Part shown: positions 10,806 to 21,839 of the stretch, in pieces
How the letters are laid out: the number at the start of each line of letters is the position of its first letter
Position numbering within the stretch: the stretch's first letter is position 1
NCBI GenBank assembly: GCA_021464415.1
Contig: CM038463.1
Coordinates: 5,704,001 to 5,768,000, forward strand
From: Lonicera japonica
Lineage: Eukaryota > Streptophyta > Magnoliopsida > Dipsacales > Caprifoliaceae
Length of the DNA stretch: 64,000 nt
Reading direction: 5' to 3'
The notes under the pieces: generated by a model
Seen by the model: only the letters and a program-made list of their open reading frames with translations
What the model was told of the DNA's origin: nothing
Databases searched by the model: none
Position numbers and translations under genes: made by a program

Positions 10806-11872
10806 TTGAAGTACCTTCGAAAGGAGTGAGGCAGAGATTTATTTCTAATGAAGTAGCAAGGGTCCTATAGTCGGTGAGACCAACCCAAGAAAGGATATCA
10901 TAAGCATATTTAGCCTAAAAAAGATAATAGCCAGCAAAATCAGAGATAACTTCAAGCCCCAAGAAGTAATTCAGACGGCCAAGATCCTTCATCTCGAATT
11001 GTTGACTGAGAGATTGTTTAAGATCAGAGATACTAGTAACATCATCCCCAGTGATAATCATGTCAACCACATAGAGAATAAAAAATGTGATACCAGTCTC
11101 CATTTTTCGAATAAAAAGACCGTAGTCATATAAACTAGAACTGAAACCTAATTTTCAAATGGTGGGGCTGAACTTTTCAAACCAGGCACGAGGAACGTGC
11201 TTAAGACCAAATAAAGCTCGACAAAGCTTGCAAACTTGAGATGTGGAGTGTGGAATTCCTAAAGGAGGTTTCGTGTAAACTTCTTCGGAAAGATCGCCGT
11301 TTAAAAAAGCATTCTTTACATCTATCTGAGAAAGTTCCTATTTATGATCAGCAACAACTACTAGATGGCTTATGAAAGTAGTTAAACGAGCAATAGGAGC
11401 AAAGGTTTCCTCATAATCAATGCCATATTCTTGATTAAAATCTTTGGCTACAAGTTGTACTTTGTATAGATCAATAGAAAAATCTGATTTAGTTTTGATT
11501 TTATAAACCCATTTGCATCTAACTATTGTCTTCCCTAGTGGGAGAGTGACTAACTCCCAAGTTTAAGATTTATCTAAAGCTTGTAATTCTTCAGACATAG
11601 CTTATAGCCACAAAGGATTAGAACTAGCCTCTTTATAAGATGATGGTTCGTGATATGAAAATATGGTAAAATAATTGTGATAGTCACAAAGATGATGAGG
11701 TAACTACCTTACCCTATTGGACTGACGAGGATGAAGTGTTTATTTGTCAGAATCGTTGGACGAATTAGTATCATCAAGATAGTCCATTGTTGGCACACAA
11801 GACGAGTCACTAGATGGATCAGTGTTAGTGGTAGATGGGCTCGGCTTTGTGAGACTAGCTTCAGTAGTGGGT
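10806..11872 (-). pseudogene. Ty1/copia reverse transcriptase remnant
   Basis: This is a minus-strand copia pol fragment. From 11872 downward there is a Ser/Thr-rich linker (DYLDDTNSSNDSD), then the RT core: WVYKIKTKSD, EYGIDYEETFAPIARLTT, QIDVKNAFLNGDL, CRALFGLKHVPRAWF, ILYVVDMIITGDD and MKDLGRLNYFLGLEV. The start of the RNase H-proximal part follows (QAKYAYDILSWVGL, TPFEGT). The order is that of the plant copia RVT_2 domain. In-frame stops lie near 11565, 11340 and 11145. The catalytic YVDD is YVVD. Gag, protease and integrase are absent; the RNase H end is missing where it abuts the MULE at about 10806. The frame at 10915-11103 is the longest open piece. Confidence 0.9.
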
Positions 11873-12076
11873 TAATGGGGATAATAAAAAGAGAATAATG
11901 TATTTTAATGATTAAGAAACAATACAAGGGGACCCTTTATATAGGGTTAGAGAATAATACAACAAAGGAAGGAAATTATACCCTAATATATATGCATAAA
12001 CCAAGGGATATGAGACAAGTAAATATGGACACAATATAAAAAGTCAACTATACAAAATATGGACAGTATTTTAACA
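11873..12076 (-). repeat. Probable copia LTR segment
   Basis: On the minus strand the segment starts TGTTAAAATACTGTCC and contains a TATA box (CTATATAAAGGG, about 11930-11942) just upstream of the copia remnant, so it is probably its 5' LTR with the intervening gag/integrase deleted. A weak relative of its middle (GATTAAGAAACAAT) recurs near 13085. The inner border is uncertain. Confidence 0.45.
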
Positions 12077-12098
12077 CCTTGGATGTGAGACCAAAAAC

Positions 12099-12620
12099 GT
12101 GGCATCCGCTCGTGATGCCGGTGACGCCTCCCCCTCCGTCGTTCCGTCTACGTCGCTCATTACGCTGCTTCCCCCTTCACCATTGCTGCCTACATCGCTC
12201 ACTCAGCCGGTGACACCTCTGTCGCACCCTCCGCCAGTGATGCCTCTGTCCCACCCTCTGCAAGTTATGGTGCCTACTATACCATTGTATCTTCTATCTA
12301 AAGCTCGGCCCTCTATAGCCTCTGTTTCAGGCACCAAAAAAGGTAAGCTCTTGCTCCCTACCTCCTTTCTTTTTTATAAGATTTTATGTTTTTATTTGTG
12401 GGTTTTATATAAAATTGTATGTTTTTATTTGTGGGTTCATCCAATGTCGTGCCCTCCACCAGTTACGCCTATGTCCCACCTCCATAGCCTCTGTTTTCGG
12501 CACCAAAAGAGGTAAGCTCTTGCTCTCTCTACCTCTCTTTCTTTTTTATAAGATTGTATGTTTTTATTTGCGAAGAATTGGAGGTGGAGAACTGAAGAGA
12601 GATATGGAAAATATGTTATA
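12099..12620 (+). other. Pro/Ser-rich low-complexity stretch with internal duplication
   Basis: A frame at 12099-12515 would encode a Pro/Ser/Leu-rich peptide (PLSHPPPVMPLSHPL) with no domain. The DNA is duplicated in part: GCACCAAAA..GGTAAGCTCTTGCT followed by TTTTTTATAAGAT...TTTTTATTTG occurs at about 12325-12390 and again at about 12498-12572. Both copies hold a good splice donor (GGTAAGC). It could be the 5' exon of a captured gene fragment or non-coding. I do not recognise a product. Confidence 0.3.
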
Positions 12621-13739
12621 GGAATGCAAATGACTCAAATATTATGAACAAATATAATAATATTTAAGTCATTTTTTTTAAATAGATTTAATATATTATC
12701 ATCATTAAAAGAAAAATAAAATTGCCTTTAGAATATACTTTATATTATATTATGGGATATACTTTATTACCTATAATTCTGTAATAAGCTAATGATTTTT
12801 GTGAAATTGTTGTTAAAGGATAATTGCTTTAGCTTAACTTCTATCTTTTCTATTTTGTTTGTTAATCATTACTCCAAAATATGTATATAAAGGTAGCCAA
12901 TTTTAGGTAAAATGTACGTAATCCGCGATCCGTGTGGAATAATTATCCTTTTAAATTTGGCAGTTGTTGCCATTTCTTTGTCATCTCAACTGGCCCAATT
13001 TAATATTTAGTTTCATATTTATTGACAACTCCTCCCAAACAATATTAGACCACACTACAATAAAATAATATATAGGAAATTTGATGATTAAGAAACAATT
13101 CAATGTAAACCTAAATATATAGTAAACTACTGAAAAACATAAAATATGAGAGCTCATTATTCCTCCTTAACATATTGTTTGACTCACAAAGAGTGGAAAA
13201 AATATAGAGAGAGAATAATGTAAATACATATTATGGTATCCACATAATTTAGAGGAAGAAATCTCGCAATTCATAATTAGTATTAATTAATGACTAATAT
13301 GAAATAAAAACTAAATAAGAATTACTCACCCATAAAAGCTTTAACTTGTGTTCAGTTGATCTTAATTTAAGTTGTTACCATCCAAGCGAATGGTTTAATA
13401 AATATTTATAGGTAAAACATCCAAAATCCTAGTCTAATGAATTAAATTTTTATAACTATTGCTAACCAAAAGACTTAATAACCTTAAAATAAGATTTTAA
13501 TAACCAAAAGATAATGTTTGATTTTATTTCTATCTGCGATTTCTTGCAGTTAATCCACATTAATAAGTTGATCCTCGTTACCTATTAAATTAACCAGCGA
13601 GCGTGGATAAACTTACAAAAAATTTATTGATTTCATTTTTATAAATATTATTTTATTAATAATTTAGTATTAAAATATCCATTAAATTAATAAGTATATC
13701 CACTTTTAAAAAAAAACAAAACAACATCCACTAAAACTG
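12621..13739. other. AT-rich stretch, no gene seen
   Basis: The sequence is very AT-rich and has no supported frame, RNA or clear repeat. Only weak similarity of 13080-13110 to the probable copia LTR at 11873-12076 was noticed. Confidence 0.5.
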
Positions 13740-14420
13740 GAAGTCAGCTGAAGCGAGAGCCAAAAACCAAGAAGGAAAATTTGAAAAGTGCACCTCTGTA
13801 GCATCCTCCTTACGAGCTCGATGAGCCAAAGAGTGGGCTATAGTATTAGCTAATCTAGGTGTATGGCAGCATACGAGCATTCCAAATTGTCCTTTACCAA
13901 CACGAGCTCAACTAAGAACGCCGCGCATCTGAAAGGTCATCCACTAGGTTGATGGCTTTGTTAACAATAGATTTATTATCATATTCCAATTTCATTGAAA
14001 TAATCCCCCGATCTATCGCATACTTGAGACCCAACAAAAATGCCAAAGCCTCCCCCACGTCCACTTACAAGCACCCAATTATCTGTTTTTGAAACATACA
14101 CACCGGATGCCCTGCGTCATCTTGATTGACGACCCCCAACCCTATAACGCCTCTATCCTTATCAAACATAGCATCCGAATTAAGCTTCAAACCCCCCGAT
14201 AAAGGAGGTGTCCATTGCAACTTCGAAACAATCCCCGATAAAGCACATACCCCCGAAGCTTTAGCGAATGAGTTAAGATAGCCATAGACAAAGCTAATCA
14301 CCATCGACAGGGATGTCATATCCGAACCATGCACAATTTATTTTCGATTACCTCAAATCGCCCATGACACCATCATGAAATGCTCTAGTTCCCTTTCGTC
14401 CCCTCCGTTGCAAACACTGT
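13740..14420 (-). pseudogene. Decayed RNase H domain (non-LTR retrotransposon type)
   Basis: Reading down from about 14410: FMMVSWAI-stop-GNR, then a linker, then LQWTPPLSGGLKLNSDAMFD with GVIGLGVVNQD (about 14225-14110). This is the start of the plant RNase H-like domain usually written KWxPPxxGxLKLNxDG. It continues as EALAFLLGLKYAIDRG (about 14050-14000) and LEYDNKSIVNKAIN. Stops at the Trp of SWAIW, before HGSDM, and at several later points show that it is dead. The domain is found at the C-end of plant LINEs and in solitary genes; the upstream SWAIWxxRNK-like motif favours a LINE origin. No endonuclease or RT is nearby. The frame 14065-14334 is its longest open part. Confidence 0.72.
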
Positions 14421-15589
14421 TAGAGTGATATACTAAAAGCCATAATTTTCTAGTTAATTTGGATATGTTATCAACTTGTTTTTGCTATTTTAATGAGAAT
14501 ATTTATGGGCAATGGTTGCATTATATTATTTATTTAAATATTGTGCACGTGTGCATTTTATTCCATATAGTAGATGGTTTAGTGTGTAAAGTATAGCTTA
14601 CACACAGAAGATCGTATCATCCGTTCTTGTGGAATATAAGTTTAATGGTTCACAATCTTAGATGGAATTGGAAACCCATCGGTTGGATTGTAGTACAAGT
14701 TTTAGTAGTTTATCTTGACTACAGGAAACTGTACAGTTTTAACTCGTTATGCTAGTACACTTTGTGTATTGAACAGGGCCAGTTGGTGTTAATTATTTTT
14801 ATATTGACTATATAAAACAATTTAAAATCCCTTGGTTATTATGATTACTTATGCTCTTAATCTTGAAATAATTAATAGACATATATATGTAGTGTTTGTT
14901 GTTTTGACTCATTAAGAGTGAGATTCATTTATAGATCAATAATCTTCATGAATTGGATGATGACACTATATGTATGATGAATATTAATTATTGACGGAAT
15001 CTACGTCCTAGTAAAGGGATTGATGATAACCCCTTGAGAAGCTTATAAGTTTTGATCATGTTAAACCCTGTAGGTGGATTATGTTAATTCAACATGTCAA
15101 ATAAGTTAAGTGGTAGGCTCAAGGATTAAGAATTCATTTAAATATAATTGTCAGCAATTTAATTTAAATGACAGATATCTGTAATCTTAACGTGGGGAGA
15201 ATAATAAGTATTTAATAACAAAGAGTTCGAAATATAATTTTGAGATAAAGACGGGAATGCAATTATAATTCTTTAGTGGTGTGAATTATAATTTATAGAA
15301 GGAATTAATTCATAATGGAATTAGAATTCCAACTTTTCATAGGAAGCTCAAACAATTATTTATCCTTAAGATCACTATCGTAGCCTTATATATACGCCGG
15401 CCTTGTCTTTTCTCATTGTAACAATAATTCTCATGAGTTAGGGTTTGTTCTATTGAGAGAGGAGAAAATCTTGGTGATACTGTAGCCCACACTTAGTGGA
15501 AGATTTGATGGTGGAAGGAATATAATAGAAGATCTTTAGGTTTTCGGTACTCCAATCATAAATCAATCGTAACTTTTGATCGCACTGTT
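14419..15589 (+). repeat. Probable copia-type LTR, 3' end lost
   Basis: The segment opens TGTTAGAGTGATATAC directly after the RNase H remnant. It holds a TATA-like TTATATATACGCC (about 15395-15407) and a leader (CTCATTGTAACAATAATTC, then GAGAGAGGAGAAAATC) laid out like plant copia LTRs. No PBS or matching partner is present. It grades into the Ogre-type LTR at about 15590. The assignment rests on layout only. No gene is seen in it. Confidence 0.4.
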
Positions 15590-16598
15590 GGATCGAGCTG
15601 ATTTTTTGATATGTCATTCGGAACACAAAGGGCGTGTCTGCCGAAAAAGGGTGTCTTGGCACACAAACACCTTGGTCAAGTCCGTGAACAAAGGGTGCGT
15701 CTGCGGACAAACTCCTAATTTGAACGTGTGACGGTTCTTGCAATTTCGAAAAAAATAAACATCGGATTAATCTGATTTTATAACATGTTATTATTACCCA
15801 TGTTAAGACCTACCAACTGTACAAATTTAAGAATTTTTGGACATCGGGAAGGCCTCCATTTGATTTCCCAAGTTGAATTTTCGATTTTACGAATTCCCAA
15901 AGATCTTACCGTCAGATCGAGCTGATTTTTGGGTATATTATTCCCAGTAACATTTCATATCTCTCTATAAAATTTCATGATTTTTAAAGGTCGGGGAGTT
16001 TTTAAATGCAAAAAGATGAAAAATCGGCTAGGAGGGGTTTGTCCGCGGACAAACACCTTGGTCGTGTCTGCGGACAAAGGGTGTGTTCGCGAACAAACCT
16101 TTGATTGAAAGTGTGACAGTTTTTACAATTCCTATGAAACAACTTATCGGATCAATTTGATTTTTTAGTATGTTGTTCTCCATTATATAACTTATCTACT
16201 GAACAAATTTGAGCTCATTTGGACTTTGGGAAGGTCGTATTTTGATTACCTGAAGTAAACTCTCAGTTTTCTGAATTCCCAGAGATTCGACCGACGAATT
16301 GAGCTGAATTTTGAGTATGTTTCTCCGTGTGGAAATGTCTAACAAACCTAAAAGTTCTAGGATTATCAAAAATGGATAACTCTCATTTCACAAGTTTCCA
16401 AGAGTTTTGACGGTTTTTGATTCCAGCGGCTTCCGGTAATTCTCGTAACTTCTCGTTCGGGTGTTCTTTCAGCTTTCTTCTTTGACCTGTATCATATATA
16501 AATAATATGTATGCATCTAAAAATGCTCGTATATGCATGCGTATTCATTTTCTTGGAGTTCAGGATTCTTGCGAGGGTCATAAAATGAGGTGTTCACA
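15590..16598 (-). repeat. 3' LTR of Ogre copy 1, truncated (LTR-a)
   Basis: On minus it starts TGTGAACACCTCATTTTATGACC at 16598 and is homologous to 26750-27726 and the other family LTRs. Two clusters of the (TTTGTCCGCGGACAAA)-like palindrome sit at about 16040-16110 and 15620-15720. The TATA and R/U5 half is missing on the left, where a copia-like LTR abuts. The internal side ends in GATCGAGAGGGTA (minus), a short polypurine-like tract. Confidence 0.85.
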
Positions 16599-16803
16599 TA
16601 CCCTCTCGATCTGGGTTCTTTGTGAAGCAAAGAAACCAGGATGATAACGAGAACACATCATTTTTCTTATCTCGCATAAATCACAAGTGATATTCTAAAA
16701 ACAGTACTATGCGAATGATATCGTGCTATGTTGTTTATCTTCTATTGGGATGGATAGGTGATTTCTAGACTGTTCAGGACATACCCCGTGCCGTACTATG
16801 AAC

Positions 16804-17775
16804 TTGTTCTGCTGTACTCCCACTGGCTAGAGAGGTTTTGTCAATGATTTTGGTCGGGTATTGAGCTGATGTACTCCCATCGATAGGGATGGTTCTGTCA
16901 ACGATTCTGATTGAGGTGTTGAGCTGATGTGCTCCCATCGGTAGGGATGATTTTTTTAACGATTCTGATTAGAGGGTTGAGCTGATGTACTCTCATCGGT
17001 ATGGATGGTTATATCAACGATTTTGATTAGGGGGTTGAGTTGATGTACTCCCATCGGTAGGGATGGTTCTATCAACTATTCTAATTGGGGCGTTAAGCTA
17101 ATGTACTCCTATCAGTAAGGATGGTTCAGTCAACGATTCTGATTGGGTGGTTGAGCTAATGTACGCCCATCAGTAGAGACGGTTCTGTCAACAATTTAAT
17201 TAGGGGTTAAGCTGATGTACTCCCATTGGTAGGGACGGTTCTATCAACAATTTGATTGGAGGTTGAGCTGATGTACTCCCATCGGTAAGGACTGTTCTGT
17301 CAACAATTTGATTGGGGCATTGAGCTGATGTACACCCATCGGTAGGGACGGTTTTGTCAACAATTTAATTAGGGTGTTAAGCTAATGTACTCCCATCGGT
17401 AGGGACAGTTTTGTCAGTAATTTGATTACAGAATTGAGCTGATGTACTCCCATCGGTAGGGACAGTTATATCAATAATTTGATTGGGGGTTGAGCTGATG
17501 TACTCCCATCAGTAAGGACGATTCTGTCAATAATTTAATTGGGGGTATAGCTGATGTACTCACATCAGTAAGGACGGTTCTGTCAATAATTTGATTGGGG
17601 CGTGGAGCTGATGTACTCCCATTGGTAGGGACAGTTCTATCAATAATTTAATTTGGGTGTTGAGCTGATGTACTCCCATCGGTATGGATGGTTCTATTAA
17701 CAATTCTGATTAGGGTGTTGGACTGATGTATTCTCATCGGTAAGGACGATTCTATCAACGATTCTAATTTGATTC
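16804..17775 (-). repeat. Tandem array R1, ~57-bp unit, ~17 copies
   Basis: Degenerate head-to-tail units read on plus as TTGAGCTGATGTACTCCCATCGG, TAGGGACGGTTCTGTCAAC, AATTTGATTGGGG. Unit length drifts between 55 and 58 bp. Copy 2 retains only about 2.3 units at 29346-29471. It lies in the 3' UTR of the element, next to the 3' LTR. No coding frame runs through it. Confidence 0.95.
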
Positions 17776-17859
17776 GTTTGAAAGAATGAGGGCAGATAAT
17801 ATATTTGATGGTTGCCAGTCTGCTAGAGATTTTGCTTTAGTTTTGAAAGATTATAGCAT

Positions 17860-18400
17860 ATGGGTTTGCTAGAGCCGATTAATGGTCTGCTGGAGACACT
17901 GTTTTGGTAAATGGAGGTTGGTGATCTACTGAAGAAACGAGAATTTCTACTGGCTAGGATACAGATTGAGGGTTGGTGATCTGCTGGGGATATTATAATT
18001 GATGGTCTACTGAGGAAATAAGAATTCCTACTAGCTAGGATAAAGGCCGAATGTTGATGATCTGCTGGGGTTATGATGATTAATGGGCTGCTGAGGAAAT
18101 GAGAATTCCTACTAGTTAGGATAAAGGCTGAAGGTTGATGATCTGCTGGGGATATGATGATTGATGGTCTGTTAGAGAAATGATATTTTTTCCTGGCTAA
18201 GATTAAAGGTTGATGATCTGCTGGGGATATGATGATTGGGGGTTTATTGGGGAAATAAGATTTTCTACTGGCTAGGATAAAGACTGAGAGTTGATGTCTG
18301 CTGAGAAAATAAGAACTCCTACTGGCATGGATAAGGGTTGATGATCTTCTGGGAAAATAAAAAATCCTACTGGCTAGGATAATGGCTGAGGGTTGATGCT
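17860..18400 (-). repeat. Tandem array R2, ~81-bp unit, ~7 copies
   Basis: The plus-strand unit contains TGATCTGCTGGGGATATGATG, then GGTCTGCTGAGGAAAT, then CCTACTGGCTAGGATAAAGG. Some units are shortened. Copy 2 has about 2.5 units at 34205-34400. Confidence 0.9.
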
Positions 18401-19204
18401 AAGGAGGTGAGAGTCTCTGAGAAGACACAGAGAGACAAGGAGAGAAAGTTTTAGTGTGGCCTTTTTTTTTTAGAAATAAGAACTTTTGGCTGGCCTCTTT
18501 CTTCCTTGAGAAATGATCGAGTTACGTTCTCTCAGTTCTCGAACCTTGTGCATAAGTTTTGGACTTTGCCTCTTGCTATGCTTCTGTGGATTTTTCTTGT
18601 GTCATCAGGGTACGATTCTACTTATTTTCTGACTTCGTGAGAGGAGAATTTTTTTTATGCCTGCATCGTTTTTTGTTTTTCGATGCTGTTATTCCTCCTT
18701 GATTGTTTGAAATCTTTTTGATATAGCTTATTTATTTTTTATTTTGCATGGTCAGTAGCCTTCCTCACCCAAGACGTTGCCCTAAGCTTTTTAGCCTAGC
18801 TATCACTCTTAGTGTGGCTCTCGCTGCCATTTTTTGCCTTTTCTGTTCTTCAATATCTTTTTTTCTTTTGGCACTGTGGGATTTATCCTATTTTATACTC
18901 TTTTAATTTTTTCTTGTACCTACTTTATTTCTTCTCACTTTGTCAGGTTTTCTGAGCATCGTCGTTCTTACAATTTGCGAATGTTTGCCTTGAAAGTTTC
19001 GCATTTAACATCATCGTGCTGTGTTTGTGATTTTTGGTTCAAAAACCTTTGGGAGCATATCTTGAAAGGTTCTCTTAGAAGATAAGAATTTGGGCCAAAG
19101 ATCCTTTTGTGCGGCTTCTTCCCTGTGTTTTACGAAATTTTCTCATTCTAGTCTTTATCCCCATCTTTCTCTGATATCCTTTCAAAGGGGGATTTTTTGG
19201 TTTT
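18401..19204 (-). other. Non-repetitive spacer of the Ogre 3' UTR, copy 1
   Basis: About 800 bp are conserved with copy 2 (34401-35221), including pyrimidine-rich blocks and TCAGGTTTTCTGAGCATC. There is no frame with a domain; the open frame 18834-19085 is not shared intact by copy 2. It separates arrays R2 and R3 in both copies. Confidence 0.7.
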
Positions 19205-20104
19205 AGAGAGGGTTTAAGTTTTCCTGTAGAAAGGACTTTAGTATGTGCCTGTGGAAAGGGCTTGGAATTGCCTGTAGAAAGGGCTTGGGATTTCCTTGTA
19301 GAAGGGGCTTGGGATTGCCTGTAAAAGTGCTTTGCTTTGTGCCTATGGAAAGGGCTTTAGAATGGTGCCTATAGAAAGGGTTTGGGATTTGCCTGTAGAA
19401 AGGGTTTTGGTTCGTGCCTGTGAAAAGGGCTTCGAATTCGTGCTTGTAGAAAGGGTTTAGGATTTTCCTGTAAAAAGGGCTTGGGATTTGCTTGTATAAA
19501 GGGCTTTGGATTGGTGCTTGTAGAAAGGGCTTTGGATTTTTTTGTAGAAAGGGCTTAGGATTTACCTGTGGAAAGGGCTTTAAAATGGTGCATGTGGAAA
19601 GGGCTTTGGATTCATGCCTGTAGAAAGGGCTTTGACATGGTGACTGTAGAGAGGGCTTTGGATTTGTGCTTATGGAAAGAGCTTGGGATTTGCCTGTAGA
19701 AAGGGCTTTGGATTGGCGCCTGTAGAAAAGGCTTGGGATTTGCCTGTAGAAAGGACTTTGGATTGGTGCCTGTAAAAAGGGCTTAGATTTGCCTACAGAA
19801 AGGGTTTAGTCTTTGCTTGTGGAAATGGCTTTGGAATGGTGCCTGTGGAAAGGGCTTTGAATTCGTGCCTACAGAAAAGGCTTTGGCATGGTGCCTGTCG
19901 AAAGGACTTTGGATTTGTGCCTATGAAAAGGGCTTTCGATTTTCCTATAGAAAGGTCTTGGGATTTGCCTGTAAAAAAGGCTTTGAATTGGTGCATATAG
20001 AAAGGGCTTGGAATTTGCTTGTAAAAAGGGCTTTGGATTCGTCTGTAGAAAGGGCTTGGGATTTTCTTGTAGAAAAGGCTTTAGATTCGTGCTTGTAAAA
20101 AGGG
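19205..20104 (-). repeat. Tandem array R3, ~25-bp unit, ~35 copies
   Basis: Plus-strand units read GCCTGTAGAAAGGGCTTTGG with a short variable tail (ATTGGT, GATTT, ATTCGT). Two unit variants alternate in places, giving a higher-order period near 50 bp. Copy 2 has only about 8 units (35222-35424). The overlapping open frames on both strands at 19793-20190 are by-products of the repeat. Confidence 0.95.
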
Positions 20105-20412
20105 TTTGTAAAGTGATTTGCCTTTCTGGGAGGACTTGTGATGTGGTTCGACTCTCAGGGAGGATTCGTGCTTGTAGAAAGGGCTTCTGAAGTGATTTGC
20201 CTCTCTAGGAGGATTTGTGATGTGGTTCGACTCTCAGGGAAAAATTCAGATGTGGTTTGAATCTCTGGGAGGAATTCTAATGTGGTTCGACTCTCTTGGA
20301 GGAAATTATGAGGTGGTTCGATTCTCTAGGAGGAATTTTGAGGTGGTTCGAATCTCTGAGAGGAATTTTGATGTGGTTCGACTCTCTATAAGGAAATTAT
20401 GAGGTGATTTTA
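20105..20412 (-). repeat. Tandem array R4, ~30-bp unit, ~10 copies
   Basis: Plus-strand units are of the form GATGTGGTTCGACTCTCTGG, GAGGAATTTT. The same array in copy 2 (35425-36075) has about 22 units, the reverse of the R3 trend. Confidence 0.92.
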
Positions 20413-21109
20413 TCCTAATGATCAAGAGTGCTCTAGCTGGGGTTGTGCAAGCGATGTGATTAATCATCAAGGTATACACATGGATGCGGTGGTAAAGCCT
20501 AACTTGTAGGTTATAGAGAATAGTGCTTACCTTCTCTTGGATCGATGCGTGGTACATTTATGTAAGTGTTCATGTGTATGCATTATACAAATGCTCGTGC
20601 CATGCTTATGCCATGCTTTCCTAAATTTCAAGTATTCGCATACTTCTTAAATCATCGCACCATGTTTTGAAAACTTGGTTTTGAAAGGGTCGTGAATCTT
20701 ACGTTACTTGATTTATGAAGTATGTTATGCTGCTTGAAACTATCTAAGTACAGATGTATGCATGCAGGACCAACCATTTTTCGAGAACATAGCAACACTG
20801 AAAAGGCAAATATTGATTTCTAGTCAATTAGTAAGTGAGTGTAAGGTGACGTCGGTTAGAAAAAAAATGGCACGCTTTCGTCTGTTGATAATGCGTCATT
20901 TAACAAGTTGCTATCTCCTTCTTGATTCTTGAGCTTGTCCGAGTCCATGTGCGTTGGTGTTTTTGCTCATACCCTCAGTTTCAGGAGAATTATCGATATT
21001 CTGCATTTTGATGAGTGGGTGTGGATTATCCGGGGGCTTTCAATTGCGAACCAATTGATTTTGTTGACTTGATTCTACCTTTAGATATAGAGTTTCTGGT
21101 TCTGATGAT
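20413..21109 (-). other. Non-repetitive spacer between R4 and R5, copy 1
   Basis: About 700 bp are conserved with copy 2 (36076-36834), for example GAACATAGCAACACTGAAAA and ATTTATGAAGTATGTTA. No gene is visible. Confidence 0.7.
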
Positions 21110-21545
21110 AGGACAACCATAGGGTCGTGGTGTTGTAGGCTAAGGCACCCTCAGTGAGAATGGTAAATGGAGAGGCTAGTCTTAGGGGAATTGTTCGGGC
21201 GTTCTTGTCCATACCCTCAGCATCCTCAGTGTATGCAAATAATGATGGAGAGGCTAGCATTTGAAGAGCTACTCGAGTCTTCTTGTTGATACCCTCAGTG
21301 TATATACCCTCTGCACCCTCAGTGTATGTGAATGACGATGGAAATGCTAGTCTTTGAAGAGCTGCTCGAGTCATCTTATTGATACCCTCAGTGCATATAC
21401 CCTCAGCACCCTAAGTGTATGCGAATGATGATGGAAATGCTAGTATTTGAGGAGCTGCTCAAGTCTTCTTGTTGATACCCTTAGTACATATACCCTTGGC
21501 AGACTCAATGTATGCCCCTTGCACCCTTAGTGAATCTATGTAGCT
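21110..21545 (-). repeat. Tandem array R5, ~90-bp unit with ACCCTCAGTG subrepeats
   Basis: About four degenerate units combine 'ATGGAGAGGCTAGTCTT..GAGCTGCTCGAGTC' with a run of ACCCTCAGTGTATAT / ACCCTCAGCACC subrepeats. The equivalent in copy 2 is 36835-37195. It lies next to the gag 3' end. Confidence 0.85.
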
Positions 21546-21839
21546 TCACGCTTTTAAATTTGCTCACGTCCTTTCAGGAATATTATTTATGGATTGAGTT
21601 TAAGCATAGGCAGACATGAATTAGGATACTCGAAAGGGAAAAAAATGATTGATTTTATTAATGAAATGAATTGGTACATTGATAAGAAATTCCCCATTCT
21701 ACCCTTAACCCTTATAATTTGGCTCCATTTCTCTCTTATTTCCCCTATCTCTAAGATTGTTCAAGTAAATTGAATTAATGGTGTCTGCCTCTGCTTAAGG
21801 CTTCTTTCATCAAGGAAGGGTAATCGTTTTGGCGTTGAT
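21546..21839 (-). other. Junction between gag end and R5, copy 1
   Basis: About 300 bp match 37196-37454 in copy 2 (ATGAATTAGGATA, AATGAATTGGTACATTGATAAG, CTATCTCTAAGATTGTTCAAG). In a full Ogre element, protease-RT-RNase H-integrase would lie here. Both copies have the same short non-coding bridge. Confidence 0.65.

Noticed and set aside
12099..12515. Pro-rich 138-residue frame as an extensin-like cell-wall protein
   Set aside because: No signal peptide or SPPPP/YVY motifs, and the frame runs into duplicated intron-like DNA; kept only as an unassigned stretch.
19793..20190. Open frames on both strands rich in KGF/KAL repeats
   Set aside because: By-product of the ~25-bp R3 array; frames shift between units and are not shared with copy 2.
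16804..20412. CRISPR-like appearance of regularly spaced repeats
   Set aside because: The arrays are head-to-tail degenerate tandem repeats without unique spacers, in a plant retrotransposon context.
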